Positions 10,362 through 20,435 of a stretch of DNA of 64,000 bases are shown piece by piece. Below the pieces are notes generated by a model. That model did not search any database, was not told where the DNA came from, and worked only from the letters and a program-made list of their open reading frames with translations. The stretch is from Candidatus Regiella endosymbiont of Tuberolachnus salignus (GTDB lineage: Bacteria; Pseudomonadota; Gammaproteobacteria; Enterobacterales; Enterobacteriaceae), in assembly GCF_964020115.1 (NCBI RefSeq), contig NZ_OZ026542.1, positions 1,426,001 to 1,490,000 on the forward strand. Reading direction: 5' to 3'. Position 1 is the stretch's first letter. Every line of letters begins with the position of its first letter. Both the position numbers and the translations under genes were made by a program.

Positions 10362-11261
10362 ATGAGCAAAGAATTGAAGGCGGTTATCCCGGTTGCGGGG
10401 CTTGGTACCAGAATGCTGCCTGCAACTAAGGCAATACCGAAAGAAATGTTGCCAGTCGTTGATAAACCCTTAATTCAGTATATTGTCAATGAATGTGTCG
10501 CCGCCGGTATAAAAGAAATCGTGCTGGTGAGTCATTCATCAAAAAATGCTATCGAAAACCATTTTGATACTTCTTTTGAATTAGAATCGGTTTTAGAGCA
10601 ACGTGTAAAACGCCAATTATTAAAAGAAATTAAAGAGATTTGCCCGTCGGATGTCACTATTATACAAATACGCCAAGGACAAGCGAAAGGTTTGGGACAT
10701 GCCATACTATGTGCTGAACCTGTAGTCGGCGATGCTCCCTTTGTCGTTTTACTGCCAGATGTGTTATTGGATACCTCTACCACAGAGGTTAAATTACAAA
10801 ATTTAGCATTGATGATGAAACGATTTAGAGAAAATGGACGTAGCCAAATTATGGTGGAGCCTGTGCCGGCACTCGAAGTAACCAAATACGGTATCGTCGA
10901 TTGTAATCAGGTGACGTTATCACCCTGCGATAGCGCGCTGATGCTCGATGTAGTAGAAAAACCTATCGTGGGTGAAGCCCCTTCTAATCTAGCGATAGTA
11001 GGACGCTATGTTTTTTCAGCAGATATTTGGCCGCAATTAAAAAAGATCACCTATGGGGTCGGTGGAGAAATACAATTAACGGATGCAATCGCTAACTTGA
11101 TTAAAGATAAGGAAAATCCAAAATTAGTCGAAGCGTTTCATATAAGCGGTAAATCACATGATTGTGGTGATAAGCTCGGTTATATGAAGGCGTTTGTTAG
11201 CTATGGTATTCATCATCCAACCGAAGGTAAGGCTTTCTTGGCCTGGTTAAAGCAGTTTTAA
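10362..11261 (+). CDS. galU: UTP-glucose-1-phosphate uridylyltransferase
   Basis: Makes UDP-glucose from UTP and glucose-1-phosphate for lipopolysaccharide, trehalose and periplasmic glucan synthesis. The nucleotidyltransferase signature [19 protein letters not shown] lies at residues 12-30; the C-terminus keeps [14 protein letters not shown] choose the ATG at 10362, which has AAGGT 7 bp upstream and gives a 299-residue protein near the E. coli 302; the frame is open from 10338. GalF is an alternative, but residues around the active site resemble GalU. It is followed 18 bp later by gnd. Confidence 0.92.
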   Translation: MSKELKAVIPVAGLGTRMLPATKAIPKEMLPVVDKPLIQYIVNECVAAGIKEIVLVSHSSKNAIENHFDTSFELESVLEQRVKRQLLKEIKEICPSDVTIIQIRQGQAKGLGHAILCAEPVVGDAPFVVLLPDVLLDTSTTEVKLQNLALMMKRFRENGRSQIMVEPVPALEVTKYGIVDCNQVTLSPCDSALMLDVVEKPIVGEAPSNLAIVGRYVFSADIWPQLKKITYGVGGEIQLTDAIANLIKDKENPKLVEAFHISGKSHDCGDKLGYMKAFVSYGIHHPTEGKAFLAWLKQF

Positions 11262-11279
11262 AGAGGATATTTTTCAAAT

Positions 11280-12695
11280 ATGTCGAAACAAGAGAAAACA
11301 TTGGGAGGCGTAGGGGTCGTCGGGATGGCGGTAATGGGTCGCAACTTGGCGCTTAATATTGAAAGCCGGGGCTATTCCGTCGCCATTTTTAACCGTACAG
11401 GAGAAACAACACAGGAAGTCATTGAAGAAAATCCAGGCAAGAATCTGATCCCACATTACACTATCAAAGAATTTGTGGCTTCACTGGCAACCCCAAGATG
11501 CATCTTACTGATGGTAAAAGCGGGTAAACCCACCGATGACACTATTGCCTCATTGGTTCCTTATTTAGATAAGGGGGATATTTTGATCGATGGCGGCAAC
11601 ACCTATTATCGGGACACCATGCGCCGTAATAGTGAGCTCTCTAGCCTCGGTGTTCATTTTATTGGCACTGGTGTCTCTGGTGGTGAAGAGGGGGCATTGA
11701 AAGGGCCATCGATTATGCCTGGCGGACAAAAAGAGGCTTATCAATTGGTAGCGCCTCTGCTAGAAAAAATTGCCGCTACAGTGGATGACAAACCCTGTGT
11801 TACCTATATCGGTGCTGACGGTGCCGGACATTATGTAAAAATGGTACACAATGGTATCGAATATGGCGATATGCAACTGATTGCGGAAGCCTATTCATTG
11901 CTGAAAAACGCATTAGGCATGAAGAATGCAGAACTGGCAGAGACCTTTAGCGAGTGGAACAAAGGAGAGCTAAAAAGTTATCTTATCGAAATTACCGCTC
12001 ATATCTTTGCTAAAAAAGATGAAGACGGCAGTGATCTGATTGATAAAATACTTGATGCAGCGGCCAATAAAGGTACCGGCAAATGGACCAGCCAAAGCGC
12101 CTTAGATTTAGGTATTCCGTTGACTTTGATCACGGAATCAGTGTTTGCCCGTTATCTTTCCTCGCTAAAATCGCAGCGAATCGCTGCTGCTAAAGTGCTA
12201 ACAGGTCCAAAAATAAAACGCGTTGATGGCAATAAAGAGGAATTCATTGAAAAAGTCCGGCGCGCATTGTATCTGGGTAAAATCGTATCTTATGCACAGG
12301 GATTTCAGCAACTGAACGCGGCGGCAGAAGAGCATAAATGGAAGCTAAACTACGGTGAAATCGCCAGTATTTTTCGCGCTGGCTGTATTATCCGCGCTCA
12401 GTTTTTACAAAAAATCACTGAGGCTTATGCTGAAAACAACGATATCGCGAATCTGCTACTGGCGCCTTATTTTAAAGATATCACTGATAAATATCAGTCC
12501 GCGTTACGAGATGTAGTGGCCTACGCAGTACAAAATGGTATTCCAACCCCTACTCTCTGTGCCGCAATAGCCTACTACGATAGCTATCGTGCGGAAGTAT
12601 TGCCAGCCAATCTCATTCAAGCACAGCGGGATTATTTTGGCGCTCATACTTATCAACGTATAGATAAGGAAGGGATATTTCATAGCAAATGGTGA
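11280..12695 (+). CDS. gnd: 6-phosphogluconate dehydrogenase, decarboxylating
   Basis: The oxidative pentose-phosphate step that makes ribulose-5-phosphate, CO2 and NADPH. An N-terminal Rossmann motif [15 protein letters not shown] binds [25 protein letters not shown]-type substrate residues lie near 130-150, and the conserved [16 protein letters not shown] follows near 183-198. Length 471 residues (E. coli 468). It is tightly linked to galU, so the two probably form one operon; in E. coli they are far apart. The 3' end meets recC tail to tail. Confidence 0.96.
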   Translation: MSKQEKTLGGVGVVGMAVMGRNLALNIESRGYSVAIFNRTGETTQEVIEENPGKNLIPHYTIKEFVASLATPRCILLMVKAGKPTDDTIASLVPYLDKGDILIDGGNTYYRDTMRRNSELSSLGVHFIGTGVSGGEEGALKGPSIMPGGQKEAYQLVAPLLEKIAATVDDKPCVTYIGADGAGHYVKMVHNGIEYGDMQLIAEAYSLLKNALGMKNAELAETFSEWNKGELKSYLIEITAHIFAKKDEDGSDLIDKILDAAANKGTGKWTSQSALDLGIPLTLITESVFARYLSSLKSQRIAAAKVLTGPKIKRVDGNKEEFIEKVRRALYLGKIVSYAQGFQQLNAAAEEHKWKLNYGEIASIFRAGCIIRAQFLQKITEAYAENNDIANLLLAPYFKDITDKYQSALRDVVAYAVQNGIPTPTLCAAIAYYDSYRAEVLPANLIQAQRDYFGAHTYQRIDKEGIFHSKW

Positions 12696-12698
12696 TAT

Positions 12699-12740
12699 AT
12701 CCCCTTCGCCTCGAATCAAATTAAACTGATTCGGCTATAT
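12699..12740. repeat. Fused repeat ends (family 1 end plus family 3 end)
   Basis: TATCCCCTTCGCCT, a family 1 end, is joined to CGAATCAAATTAAACTGATTCGGC, which matches the terminal inverted repeat of the family 3 element at 27553. It fills the gnd-recC convergent gap and supplies the last codons of recC. No separate terminator is visible. Confidence 0.6.
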
Positions 12741-15700
12741 TATGAAGCGCTAAGGGTAATAAATAACGTTCTGTTTCTTGCAAAATAGTTTGCAAATACT
12801 GTTCATCCATAGCACGAAAAACACGTTGGATATAAGGATTTTCACCTTCTCCTGAAATTCCTTTGTTGATATTACCCTGCCACATTTGTAATAACTTGGC
12901 TTTGGCTTGATTTTGTATTTTCTCATCCCAACAAATTTCGCCAGTTTTTGAGTTAAAACAATGCTGCAACCATGCCCAACCACTTTTGTGTAATAGTAAG
13001 AGTGGTTGGCTCATACCCTGTTGATATCCCGAACACAGTACTTTTAAATATTGTTGGGCGTCAGACTGAGATAATGCGCCAAAGCGCCACCTTGTTCCTT
13101 TACAACCATAGATCCGACTTTCACCCTGCCCCCCCGCCAAGCAGTAGGCAAGATGCTCTAGCCACAGTAATAACCCATCTACCGCGGTTAATGTACTGGG
13201 TCGCCAGCGCAGTAATCCATCCGTTTGAACTTGATTTATCCGGCCGCCCAGCTTGGCTTTGCCCACATCAATATCTAATTCAAAATCGTAACCTTGTTCT
13301 TTTTCTTGGCGAATTTGTTGTGCCAGTGGCATCAGGGCATCTCGCTGATTTTGCCAATATATTTCGCCGAAAGATCCATAAGGTAAAATACCTGCCGCTT
13401 TAGATCGCGCAAAAAATTGATCCATCTCTTTTTGTTCTATCAAGGCATTCAAAAGCAGCGTATTAAATTGATAGCGCGCTAAATTATCTAAGGTGAAAGG
13501 CTCTTCGTCAGATAATTCGCTTTCTTCGATAATAAAATTCACCCCCAGGCGTAATTGAAAAAAAGCTCTGATGGGATGGCGGTAAAAAGAGATGAGATCA
13601 TCCAATGTGAACTCGGTTAAGGCGCCTATCGCTAAAGGTTGATTGAAATCAGGATAAGCTTTTCCTAGCCCTTGTGCCGCTGGCAACCATTCAGCGGCAT
13701 AACTTTGTTGTTCACTGCCAATGAAAAAATTGCTGGCGGCAAATGGCTCTCGCGTATGCCTTTGTAGTATATGTTCGGTGACACGTTGAGCACTTTCATC
13801 GGCGCATTTTTTTTCGTCTCCTGGGAGCCGATAACTTTGCGCAATATATTCCAGTAATTCACTCACTAATACCGAAGGATAACGGGTATTGTTGTTTTGA
13901 ATAGAATGACCAATGTAGCTAATATAGAGCTGCTGCCCTGCAGAAAGTAAGGCTTCAAGAAACAAATAACGATCATCATCTCGACGGCTACGATCGCCTT
14001 TTTGTATTTGCTTGGCCATTAAATCAAAACCCAATGGTTTTACTGTTCTTGGATAAATACCATCATTCATCCCTAATAAGCAGACAATGTTAAAAGGAAT
14101 CGAACGCATAGGCATCAAAGTACAAAAATTAATTGATCCGGCCAAAAAACGTTGGCTTATTCTTTCGTTTTCAAAGTGTGCTACCAGATCATCTCTTAGT
14201 AGCGTAATAGGGACACTGTCAGGGTATTTTGCAGCAACGCCATAACTGATAATTTTTTGCCACTGTTGTTCGATCGAAGCCAAAATTTCTTCATTATCAT
14301 CGTTGGATTCGAAGAACGTATCGAGTAATTTTCGGCACAGGCAAGACCATTCAACCAGGGTACGAGGATGACTGAGTTGCTCACGCCATACGCTGAGTTG
14401 CATTAGCATTTCTGCGAGTTTTCCTACTAATTCTGCCGCCAAACCACTGGAGTCGTCATAAGGGAGTATGCCTTGCCAGTCTCCCGCGCTGCTGTCCATC
14501 GCATAGCCGAGTAGCATACGCGTTAATCCAAATCGCCAGGTGTGCTGACCGGTTGGAGGTAAAGAAAGTTGCCGCACGTTATCGTCATCTAATCCCCAAC
14601 GTATTCCCGATTCTTTCACCCATTGACGTAGACGGCATAAGCCTTCTTCATTGATATCAAATTTTTTAGCTAATGCTTGCACTTCCAAAAACATTAATAC
14701 TTGCTCTGAAGTAAAGCGACTTTGCGGCAAATCAAGTAAGGTAATAAAGGCTTGTAATACGGGATGAACTTGACTGGATTTACGATCTGAAATCGCAAAG
14801 GGCAAATAACGCTCATGGGTTGCGTTGCCAAATACCGCCTGAATATAAGGCGTATAATTGTCGATATCTGCTACCATCACAATGATATCGCGCACTGTTA
14901 GCTTGGGGTCTGTCGCCAATAATGCCAATAATTGATCCTGTAAAACTTCGACTTCTCGTTGCGGGCTATGACAAACATGGATATTAATAGAGCGATCTTG
15001 TGGATCAAGTAACCGTTTTTGATCACTGTGGCTGAGGGTTTCCACTGTGGTACCGATAACAGCATGATCTTCTAGCTCCAACATATCATGTTGTACCGCA
15101 TGGAGTAGGTTATCTGGCTCAACATCAGCAAATGCATGTATTTCTTGGATATCGTCAAATTGTGATAATAAATAGAGGTGATCTCGACCTAAACGCCCCC
15201 AGGAGGCGAGTAACGGATTACTGAGATTTTTTTCAGCTTCTGCATTAAATAATGTGGCGTCTGACGGTGTCTGCGGTAACGAAGGGGATGGACGCGATCT
15301 GTGAGCAGAGCGGTGCCGACGGCTTTGTAATTTAGCCAGAAAGGCATAATTTTGTATATCACCCCAAAAATAGCGGCACGGATTGGTAAACATCAAATGA
15401 ATATCAATATGTTTACTTAACGCTTGTAAGGCTTGCAAATAAATAGGGGGTAAAGCAGAAATACCGCAGATAAATACCCGTTTCGGTAAATCGGCTGGGC
15501 AAGTTTCACTTTCATACAGTCTTTGAATAAAATTTTGATAGAGGTTAGCGCGATGCCACTCAGGTTGTTTAAGCTCACGGGTATATTTTACCAATTCCTG
15601 CCATAAAGGCGCCTGCCATTGTTGTATATCGGTCAATCCATCAATGAGCCGTCCGTTTTCCCACTGTTTTAACCACTGAGGACGATAAACCAGATATTGA

Positions 15701-16107
15701 TCGAACAGATCGGCCACCCGTTTTGATAATTGGTGAATTTTTTGTTTGTTGTTATCGTCATTTAGATACTGTTTTATCGGGGCAAAAATAGGGCGATTAA
15801 GTAAATATGGCAACAACCACATCAATTTCCAGTTCATTGCCTCTTTGCAAAAAGCACTTTCTTTCGGTATGCCAGGTAATACTTTGATAAACATATCCCA
15901 AATAAATGTGGCAGGAAGAGGAAATTGAATATTGGCCGCAATATTGAATTGTTGTGCTAATTGAATTTGTAGCCACTGTGCCATCCCTGGGCTCTGTACT
16001 AATATTATTTCTTGTTGAAATGGATCCGCTAACGGCTCACGTTTTATCAGTGCCGTCATCAGTTCTTTTAATATATCTAATTGATTGGAGTAGTAAACGG
16101 TGAACAT
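12721..16107 (-). CDS. recC: Exonuclease V (RecBCD) subunit gamma, RecC
   Basis: RecC is the Chi-scanning subunit of RecBCD, which repairs double-strand breaks and degrades foreign linear DNA. The protein follows E. coli RecC along its whole 1128 residues (1122 in E. coli): ILVQSPGMAQWLQ near the start, FHVCHSPQREVEVL-like segments, FAISDRKSSQVHPVL, LMPMRSIPFNIVCLLGMNDG and GDRSRRDDDRYLFLEAL. It appears intact. In E. coli it is followed by ptrA-recB-recD; here recC stands alone and a repeat takes their place, so recB and recD must lie elsewhere or be missing. The final AESV residues are encoded by a repeat end. Confidence 0.94.
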   Translation of the reverse strand: MFTVYYSNQLDILKELMTALIKREPLADPFQQEIILVQSPGMAQWLQIQLAQQFNIAANIQFPLPATFIWDMFIKVLPGIPKESAFCKEAMNWKLMWLLPYLLNRPIFAPIKQYLNDDNNKQKIHQLSKRVADLFDQYLVYRPQWLKQWENGRLIDGLTDIQQWQAPLWQELVKYTRELKQPEWHRANLYQNFIQRLYESETCPADLPKRVFICGISALPPIYLQALQALSKHIDIHLMFTNPCRYFWGDIQNYAFLAKLQSRRHRSAHRSRPSPSLPQTPSDATLFNAEAEKNLSNPLLASWGRLGRDHLYLLSQFDDIQEIHAFADVEPDNLLHAVQHDMLELEDHAVIGTTVETLSHSDQKRLLDPQDRSINIHVCHSPQREVEVLQDQLLALLATDPKLTVRDIIVMVADIDNYTPYIQAVFGNATHERYLPFAISDRKSSQVHPVLQAFITLLDLPQSRFTSEQVLMFLEVQALAKKFDINEEGLCRLRQWVKESGIRWGLDDDNVRQLSLPPTGQHTWRFGLTRMLLGYAMDSSAGDWQGILPYDDSSGLAAELVGKLAEMLMQLSVWREQLSHPRTLVEWSCLCRKLLDTFFESNDDNEEILASIEQQWQKIISYGVAAKYPDSVPITLLRDDLVAHFENERISQRFLAGSINFCTLMPMRSIPFNIVCLLGMNDGIYPRTVKPLGFDLMAKQIQKGDRSRRDDDRYLFLEALLSAGQQLYISYIGHSIQNNNTRYPSVLVSELLEYIAQSYRLPGDEKKCADESAQRVTEHILQRHTREPFAASNFFIGSEQQSYAAEWLPAAQGLGKAYPDFNQPLAIGALTEFTLDDLISFYRHPIRAFFQLRLGVNFIIEESELSDEEPFTLDNLARYQFNTLLLNALIEQKEMDQFFARSKAAGILPYGSFGEIYWQNQRDALMPLAQQIRQEKEQGYDFELDIDVGKAKLGGRINQVQTDGLLRWRPSTLTAVDGLLLWLEHLAYCLAGGQGESRIYGCKGTRWRFGALSQSDAQQYLKVLCSGYQQGMSQPLLLLHKSGWAWLQHCFNSKTGEICWDEKIQNQAKAKLLQMWQGNINKGISGEGENPYIQRVFRAMDEQYLQTILQETERYLLPLALHNIAESV

Positions 16108-16203
16108 TGTCGTTTTGTTCTCTGATAATGAAACGGAGAGATTAGGCGAAATTTTATAGCACGTACTCCGACTTGCTCCAACCAGTTTACATGATATAGC
16201 CGA

Positions 16204-16329
16204 TATACCCTTCGCCTTTCAAGTTACGGCTTTGTTGTCTGCGGGTGCTCGCCGAATCACGTAGTATGTCTACGCTCATCGGTCGGTCGCCCTTGCCGCC
16301 TTGCCGTAACTCGAAATTCATTGGGTATA
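16204..16329. repeat. Repeat family 1, subtype A (126 bp)
   Basis: TATACCC to GGGTATA, nearly identical to the copies at 4511 and 10106. It lies upstream of recC and abuts a transposase relic at its right end. Confidence 0.9.
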
Positions 16330-16440
16330 TACCATGGCAGCAATCGTGCTTGCGCCTGCTGAGCCTCTGCTTTCGTTGTAAGCTTGACGTACCAGCGCCT
16401 GAAGTGGGAAGCCTCGCCCAATAGAGCGGGGAGCAATCAT
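16330..16440 (-). pseudogene. Possible IS3-family transposase fragment
   Basis: On the minus strand a short open frame contains LVRQAYNESRGSAGASTIAAM, which resembles the start of the OrfB catalytic domain of some IS3-family elements (a helix with SRGSxGxR). The frame ends where the family 1 repeat begins. No further transposase sequence is visible, so this would be a small relic. The match is from memory and is weak. Confidence 0.35.
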
Positions 16441-16593
16441 AAACATTAATTTACTTCTTATTAACATATTTTTAATATATTACGTCATTAATTGATATCT
16501 ATCTTCTTTTTTTCTTATACCATCCTAACTAAAGCACAATTTTATTATTTAATTTTTTATTCAAAAATTAAATAAGTGATCCAAGGAGCTAAC

Positions 16594-18378
16594 ATGAAAA
16601 GCATGGGCATTTTGGCATTAAAAAATGGTGAGTTCGTGCCTGCCAGCGGGAATTCAAGAAAGATGTTTTTTGTAGGAACTGGAAATGCTTCTGAACTTCC
16701 TATCAAAAAACCCTCCCCCTGGAAGGGTATTAAAAAGAGTTTTTCTGGCGCTGTTAAAAAAGCGGTTGTTAAGATTAGAACTAAAGATAAAAAAATGGAT
16801 TCTTGTACCTTTTGTTCTGATAGTATCGACATCTTTTGTGATCTTCAATCAGTGAAAGAAAGTTCAATAGAGATAGGCTCTATGACAGCTGAACAACAAC
16901 TGATTAATGATATAGTTAGGATGTATACTGAAGATGTGGTCGGAAAATATAGAGGGAATAAAAATGTTAAACTTAAAAAAGATATTTCATCTATCAATGA
17001 ATTATGTACGGAACTCAATGATCAAGTTAACAAGGTAAACGATAGAAATAAGAGTAATTTTTTACCATTATTTAAAGCATTTACCAAGAAAATTGAGGGT
17101 AAAACCCCCGATGATAGCTCCGTTAATTATTTAAGCAGAATGTCTGATTTTCCGGATCACCTGTACTTGCAGGAAAAAACGGAACAGACGGAAGAAGTAA
17201 AACAAATAAATGAAAATCAGCGATTATTAGCCGATTTTTTAAAGGACTATATCAATAATAATGAAAGACATCTGAAATGCTTCAAAGATATATTGAAAAA
17301 AGAAGCAATTAAAAAATATGCAGTGATTGAATTAGAAAATAAAACAAATGTTGTTTTTAGAGTTTTCCCTAAAAATAATAGAGAAATAGCTGAATTACTT
17401 ACTATATTATCGAAAAATCACAGGGCAGATGGAACATGGGCTAAGGATTTGGCGAAATTTCTTGAAAAGTCTGAATTAGCTGCTTTTATGAAAATAGAGC
17501 CGTTAGAAAATAACGCGCAACTGCAGCTAGTATTTTTAGAGGATAATTTGACATCAGTTAATGAAAATATAAAGCAATTAACTCTATTGACACAATTTAT
17601 CGGTAATAAGATACCTCATATTAAGAACGCGCTTGCTAACCTTAACAAACCTAATCCCAATGATGATCCTAATGAGTTGCAAAATGCGCAACGGGCTTAT
17701 TATAGAATGACCCAAATTTTTTCTGATGAAGACACTAAAGACTACCTAAAGGAAGGTGGTTTAGGTAATAAAGACAATACTATACAAAATACAATTGATA
17801 CACGTCAGATTATTGATAATGCTTTAAAAGATATAGAACAAGCATCGAAATCAAAGTTTTCTTTTAAGAAAGAAAAGCACAGTAAAGTAAAAGCAAGATT
17901 AGAAAATATTAGAGCTATAGCTAATAACTGGGAGACGTTAAAATGCAACATCGCCAGTAACAATACGGTGCAAAATATAGATAACAGGCTGCGGGATGCA
18001 ATAGCAGAAGATATCAAGCAGCTCGACCGTGAACTGATATCCATAAGTTTACATAAATTTACTAAAAAAATTAAATCGGTACTTATCGGTATTGGCGTAG
18101 TAACGCTTCCATCAGTGATTTTAGCGCCGTATCTTACCATTCCTTTATTAATTACTAGCATCGTTTTCGGCTTGATTTACCTGATGACTGAATATAAGCC
18201 AATGACGGTGGAAAGCGACATTAACAAAGTATTGTCTGCAAGCGTTAAAAAGCTTTCAAACAAAAAAACGGATGCTAAGTTTGAAAGCCAAGCCGTCCCT
18301 TGGTCTACTGCGTTTAGATTCTGGCTGACAAGCGATTTAAATTTCGACGAAAAGCGTATTTTCATAAGTCCGGTTTGA
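16594..18378 (+). CDS. Candidate secreted effector of unknown family, 594 residues
   Basis: I do not recognise this protein. It starts at 16594 after an AAGGAG ribosome-binding site; an upstream in-frame start at 16576 is less likely. It has no signal peptide, is rich in lysine, asparagine and glutamate, and is predicted largely helical. Near residues 494-530 two hydrophobic stretches (VLIGIGVVTLPSVILAPYL; IPLLITSIVFGLIYLM) could form a membrane hairpin close to the C-terminus. Low GC, lack of any housekeeping family and a location beside other virulence-like genes suggest a T3SS-delivered effector, but this is inference. A short WKGIKKSF near residue 42 is vaguely like the W-K-I-K translocation motif of SifA-type effectors; I do not rely on it. 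Confidence 0.5.
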   Translation: MKSMGILALKNGEFVPASGNSRKMFFVGTGNASELPIKKPSPWKGIKKSFSGAVKKAVVKIRTKDKKMDSCTFCSDSIDIFCDLQSVKESSIEIGSMTAEQQLINDIVRMYTEDVVGKYRGNKNVKLKKDISSINELCTELNDQVNKVNDRNKSNFLPLFKAFTKKIEGKTPDDSSVNYLSRMSDFPDHLYLQEKTEQTEEVKQINENQRLLADFLKDYINNNERHLKCFKDILKKEAIKKYAVIELENKTNVVFRVFPKNNREIAELLTILSKNHRADGTWAKDLAKFLEKSELAAFMKIEPLENNAQLQLVFLEDNLTSVNENIKQLTLLTQFIGNKIPHIKNALANLNKPNPNDDPNELQNAQRAYYRMTQIFSDEDTKDYLKEGGLGNKDNTIQNTIDTRQIIDNALKDIEQASKSKFSFKKEKHSKVKARLENIRAIANNWETLKCNIASNNTVQNIDNRLRDAIAEDIKQLDRELISISLHKFTKKIKSVLIGIGVVTLPSVILAPYLTIPLLITSIVFGLIYLMTEYKPMTVESDINKVLSASVKKLSNKKTDAKFESQAVPWSTAFRFWLTSDLNFDEKRIFISPV

Positions 18379-18619
18379 AAACATAACTTGTCTAATACTA
18401 CAGTCGTAGTTAATTCATGTATTGGTGATTTTGGTGGCTCAGCGGTTATTGTCTTTATACCTAAACCACCTTCCTTTAGGTAATCTTATTTGTTTTATTT
18501 TCTAATTCAATCACTGCATATTTTTTAATTTCTTCTTTTTTCAATATATCTTTGAAGCATTTCAGATGTCTTTCATTATGGGAGTTTAGGTAGCATTTGT
18601 TTTTGTTATGTCATCGCGT
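18379..18619. repeat. Inverted, shuffled fragments of the upstream effector gene
   Basis: Bases 18446-18482 are the reverse complement of 17743-17779, and 18489-18578 of 17259-17349, with only a few differences. The two blocks are nearly adjacent here but about 400 bp apart in the gene. This is what remains of an inverted second copy after an internal deletion. Nothing else is seen in the interval. Confidence 0.85.
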
Positions 18620-19545
18620 TCAATCATTACCGTCAAGGAACAACTCCGATATTTCTCCATTCCATGTAAATGGATAAAACATATTATATTCTTTTTCGCC
18701 AAATTGTAGCGTCGTTTGCAACGTGAAACTTCCTTTATGAGTATACATACATTCTTCTTTTACAGCATACCGGGCTAATGTACCTTCATAACCTACTACA
18801 CCACTAGAAGTGAGCCAATAATCACGATCATTATAATCAACTCTTCTGCTGTCTTCAGTAGGATTGATGATTTTGTGAGAAATGAACAATTGCGTTATGA
18901 GTTTTTTATTATTACCTCCTGTGAACGAGTAAAGTTTTTGGTATAGATGATACTCTGCTGCGCATTTGCAAAGTGAAGATCAGGTGTGATGGTTCTCGCG
19001 GTAACAGTGATCGTCACGACCTTCTCCATGTTGTTCCCCACAACGGCCTGACCATCGATATATGGGGTGATCGTCACCGCTTTGGCAAGGGTACCTTTCA
19101 CCGCTTTCAACTTGGCGCGGTAGACGCCCTTTTCTTCCGTGATGTCACTCAACGTGATGCCGGCTTCATCGTCACGGTTAAAGCTGACCTTTAAATTGCG
19201 CAGAGGCTGATTGCTGGCATCCCTGGCGGTAAAGGTTAAGGCCGCCTCATCCTGACCGTCGGCAATAATTTCATTTGTTGAAACAGTAAAGTCATAGTGG
19301 TTGGGAACAACCGGCGCAAAGCGTTTCGCTTTCAACAATGTTACGACTTTCTTCATATTCTTCCCCATAACGGCCTGACCTCCGACGTGCGGGGTAATCG
19401 TCACCGCTTTGGTATCGTTACCTGTTAGGGTGGCGCTGTAAACCCCCTTATTCTCCGTGACGGCACTTAGCCTGGTGCCCGCTTCATCGTCACGTTTAAA
19501 ACTGACGTTTAAATTGCGAATAGGCTGGTTGCTGGCATCCTTTAT
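18620..19545 (-). pseudogene. Invasin/intimin-like adhesin, truncated and frameshifted
   Basis: The minus strand encodes about 1.7 bacterial Ig-like (Big_1) repeats of the invasin/intimin type: TVSTNEIIADGQDEAALTF, DASNQPLRNLKVSFNRDDEAG, ITEEKGVYRAKL and KAVTITPYIDGQAVV, with a near copy of the same pattern just upstream. The frame is open from about 19545 but lacks a start, signal peptide and beta-barrel, so only the distal part of a surface adhesin remains. After KNFTRSQEVIIKNS it stops at 18895. One added base in the AAAAAA run would join it to the next open frame (18620-18889, LFISHKIINPTEDSRRVDY), which then gives the C-terminal domain. Confidence 0.75.
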
Positions 19546-19591
19546 TCAGAAATGCGTGTTTTTAAACAAAAATGACTCTGCAATATTAACA

Positions 19592-20396
19592 ATTTTATTA
19601 TTTCGTTGATGATTTGTGTCATAAAATAAAAATCAACTCTCTCATCTCTCAATAAAAAAGAATGGTTTTTCCTGATGAAAATATTATCGTTTCATGAGAT
19701 ATAGAATAGAAATAATAACTATTTCATCACTACTCTCTTTAGATGAAAATTTTCGTAAATAATCTTCTAGCCTCAATTTATATTTTTTGCTTCTTTTAGA
19801 TTTAAGTGCGCTGATAGTTAATAAACTATTTGCGGTGGCTGATATTTTAACAATGATCATTGTCCCCGTCTCAGTTGCATCTACTTTCACTCTTCCATTT
19901 TCACTCTTCCATTCCTTAAAGTTCACTTCTGTATTTTTAGTTTATATTTATACATGCCGATTCCATTATTAACAGATATAAAATTTCATAAAAATTATTT
20001 TTTAGGATTGCATCTCTGGCCTTCATTATTTACACACAATTAATAGTGCTTAATTAAAAGCCATAATTATGATTTACTCATGCCTTGTTGTGATACACAA
20101 TACTATCTACATTCATTATTATTAGAGTGAATTTTACTCTTTCACAAATAGAAAATAAATGATTTTCCTATTCTCAATATTTCATCCTCACATAGCATTA
20201 ATGAAAAACATTTAATTATCTGTGTATTAATAAGCTTTAAATTTCGGCAAAAAATACTATTATCGTATAATGTAAAAATTTTATACTTGTATTAATAATT
20301 TTTTATATGAGCGTTCAAAAAGAGCTGAATAGTTCTGATCAAAATTTCGATGATTGCCAGTTAGAATGGTTCCGAATAGGGGTTATTGGTGAAAAT
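19592..20396 (-). repeat. Left arm of a large inverted repeat (pairs with 25735-26816)
   Basis: Read on the minus strand, this segment matches 25735-26816 on the plus strand through most of its length, including about 450 bp of AT-rich non-coding sequence, a small open frame, and a final ACAAATCATCAACGAAATAA-type end. Compared with the right arm it lacks about 280 bp. One edge is fused to the broken 3' end of ybaL. Confidence 0.85.
19684..19926 (-). CDS. Small conserved protein in the inverted-repeat arm (copy 1)
   Basis: 80 residues, start GTG (VNFKEWKSENGRVKVDATETG). No family recognised. The middle ISATANSLLTISALKSKRSKK is shared with the 72-residue copy at 26201, as is RLEDYLRKFSS. An open frame beginning MYKYKLKI overlaps the start in both copies, so the true product may be a fusion of the two. 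Conservation of the reading frame between copies supports a real protein or a recently decayed one. Confidence 0.45.
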   Translation of the reverse strand: MNFKEWKSENGRVKVDATETGTMIIVKISATANSLLTISALKSKRSKKYKLRLEDYLRKFSSKESSDEIVIISILYLMKR

Positions 20397-20435
20397 AGGA
20401 GAGCATAACCCACTAATACAGAATGGTTGCATAAG

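Noticed and set aside
14196-14384. Short frames inside recC and other long genes
   Set aside because: Out-of-frame shadows of well-supported genes.
16594-16740. SifA-like translocation motif in the 594-residue protein
   Set aside because: WKGIKKSF is only loosely similar and the surrounding residues do not match the SifA/SseJ pattern seen in the 365-residue protein.
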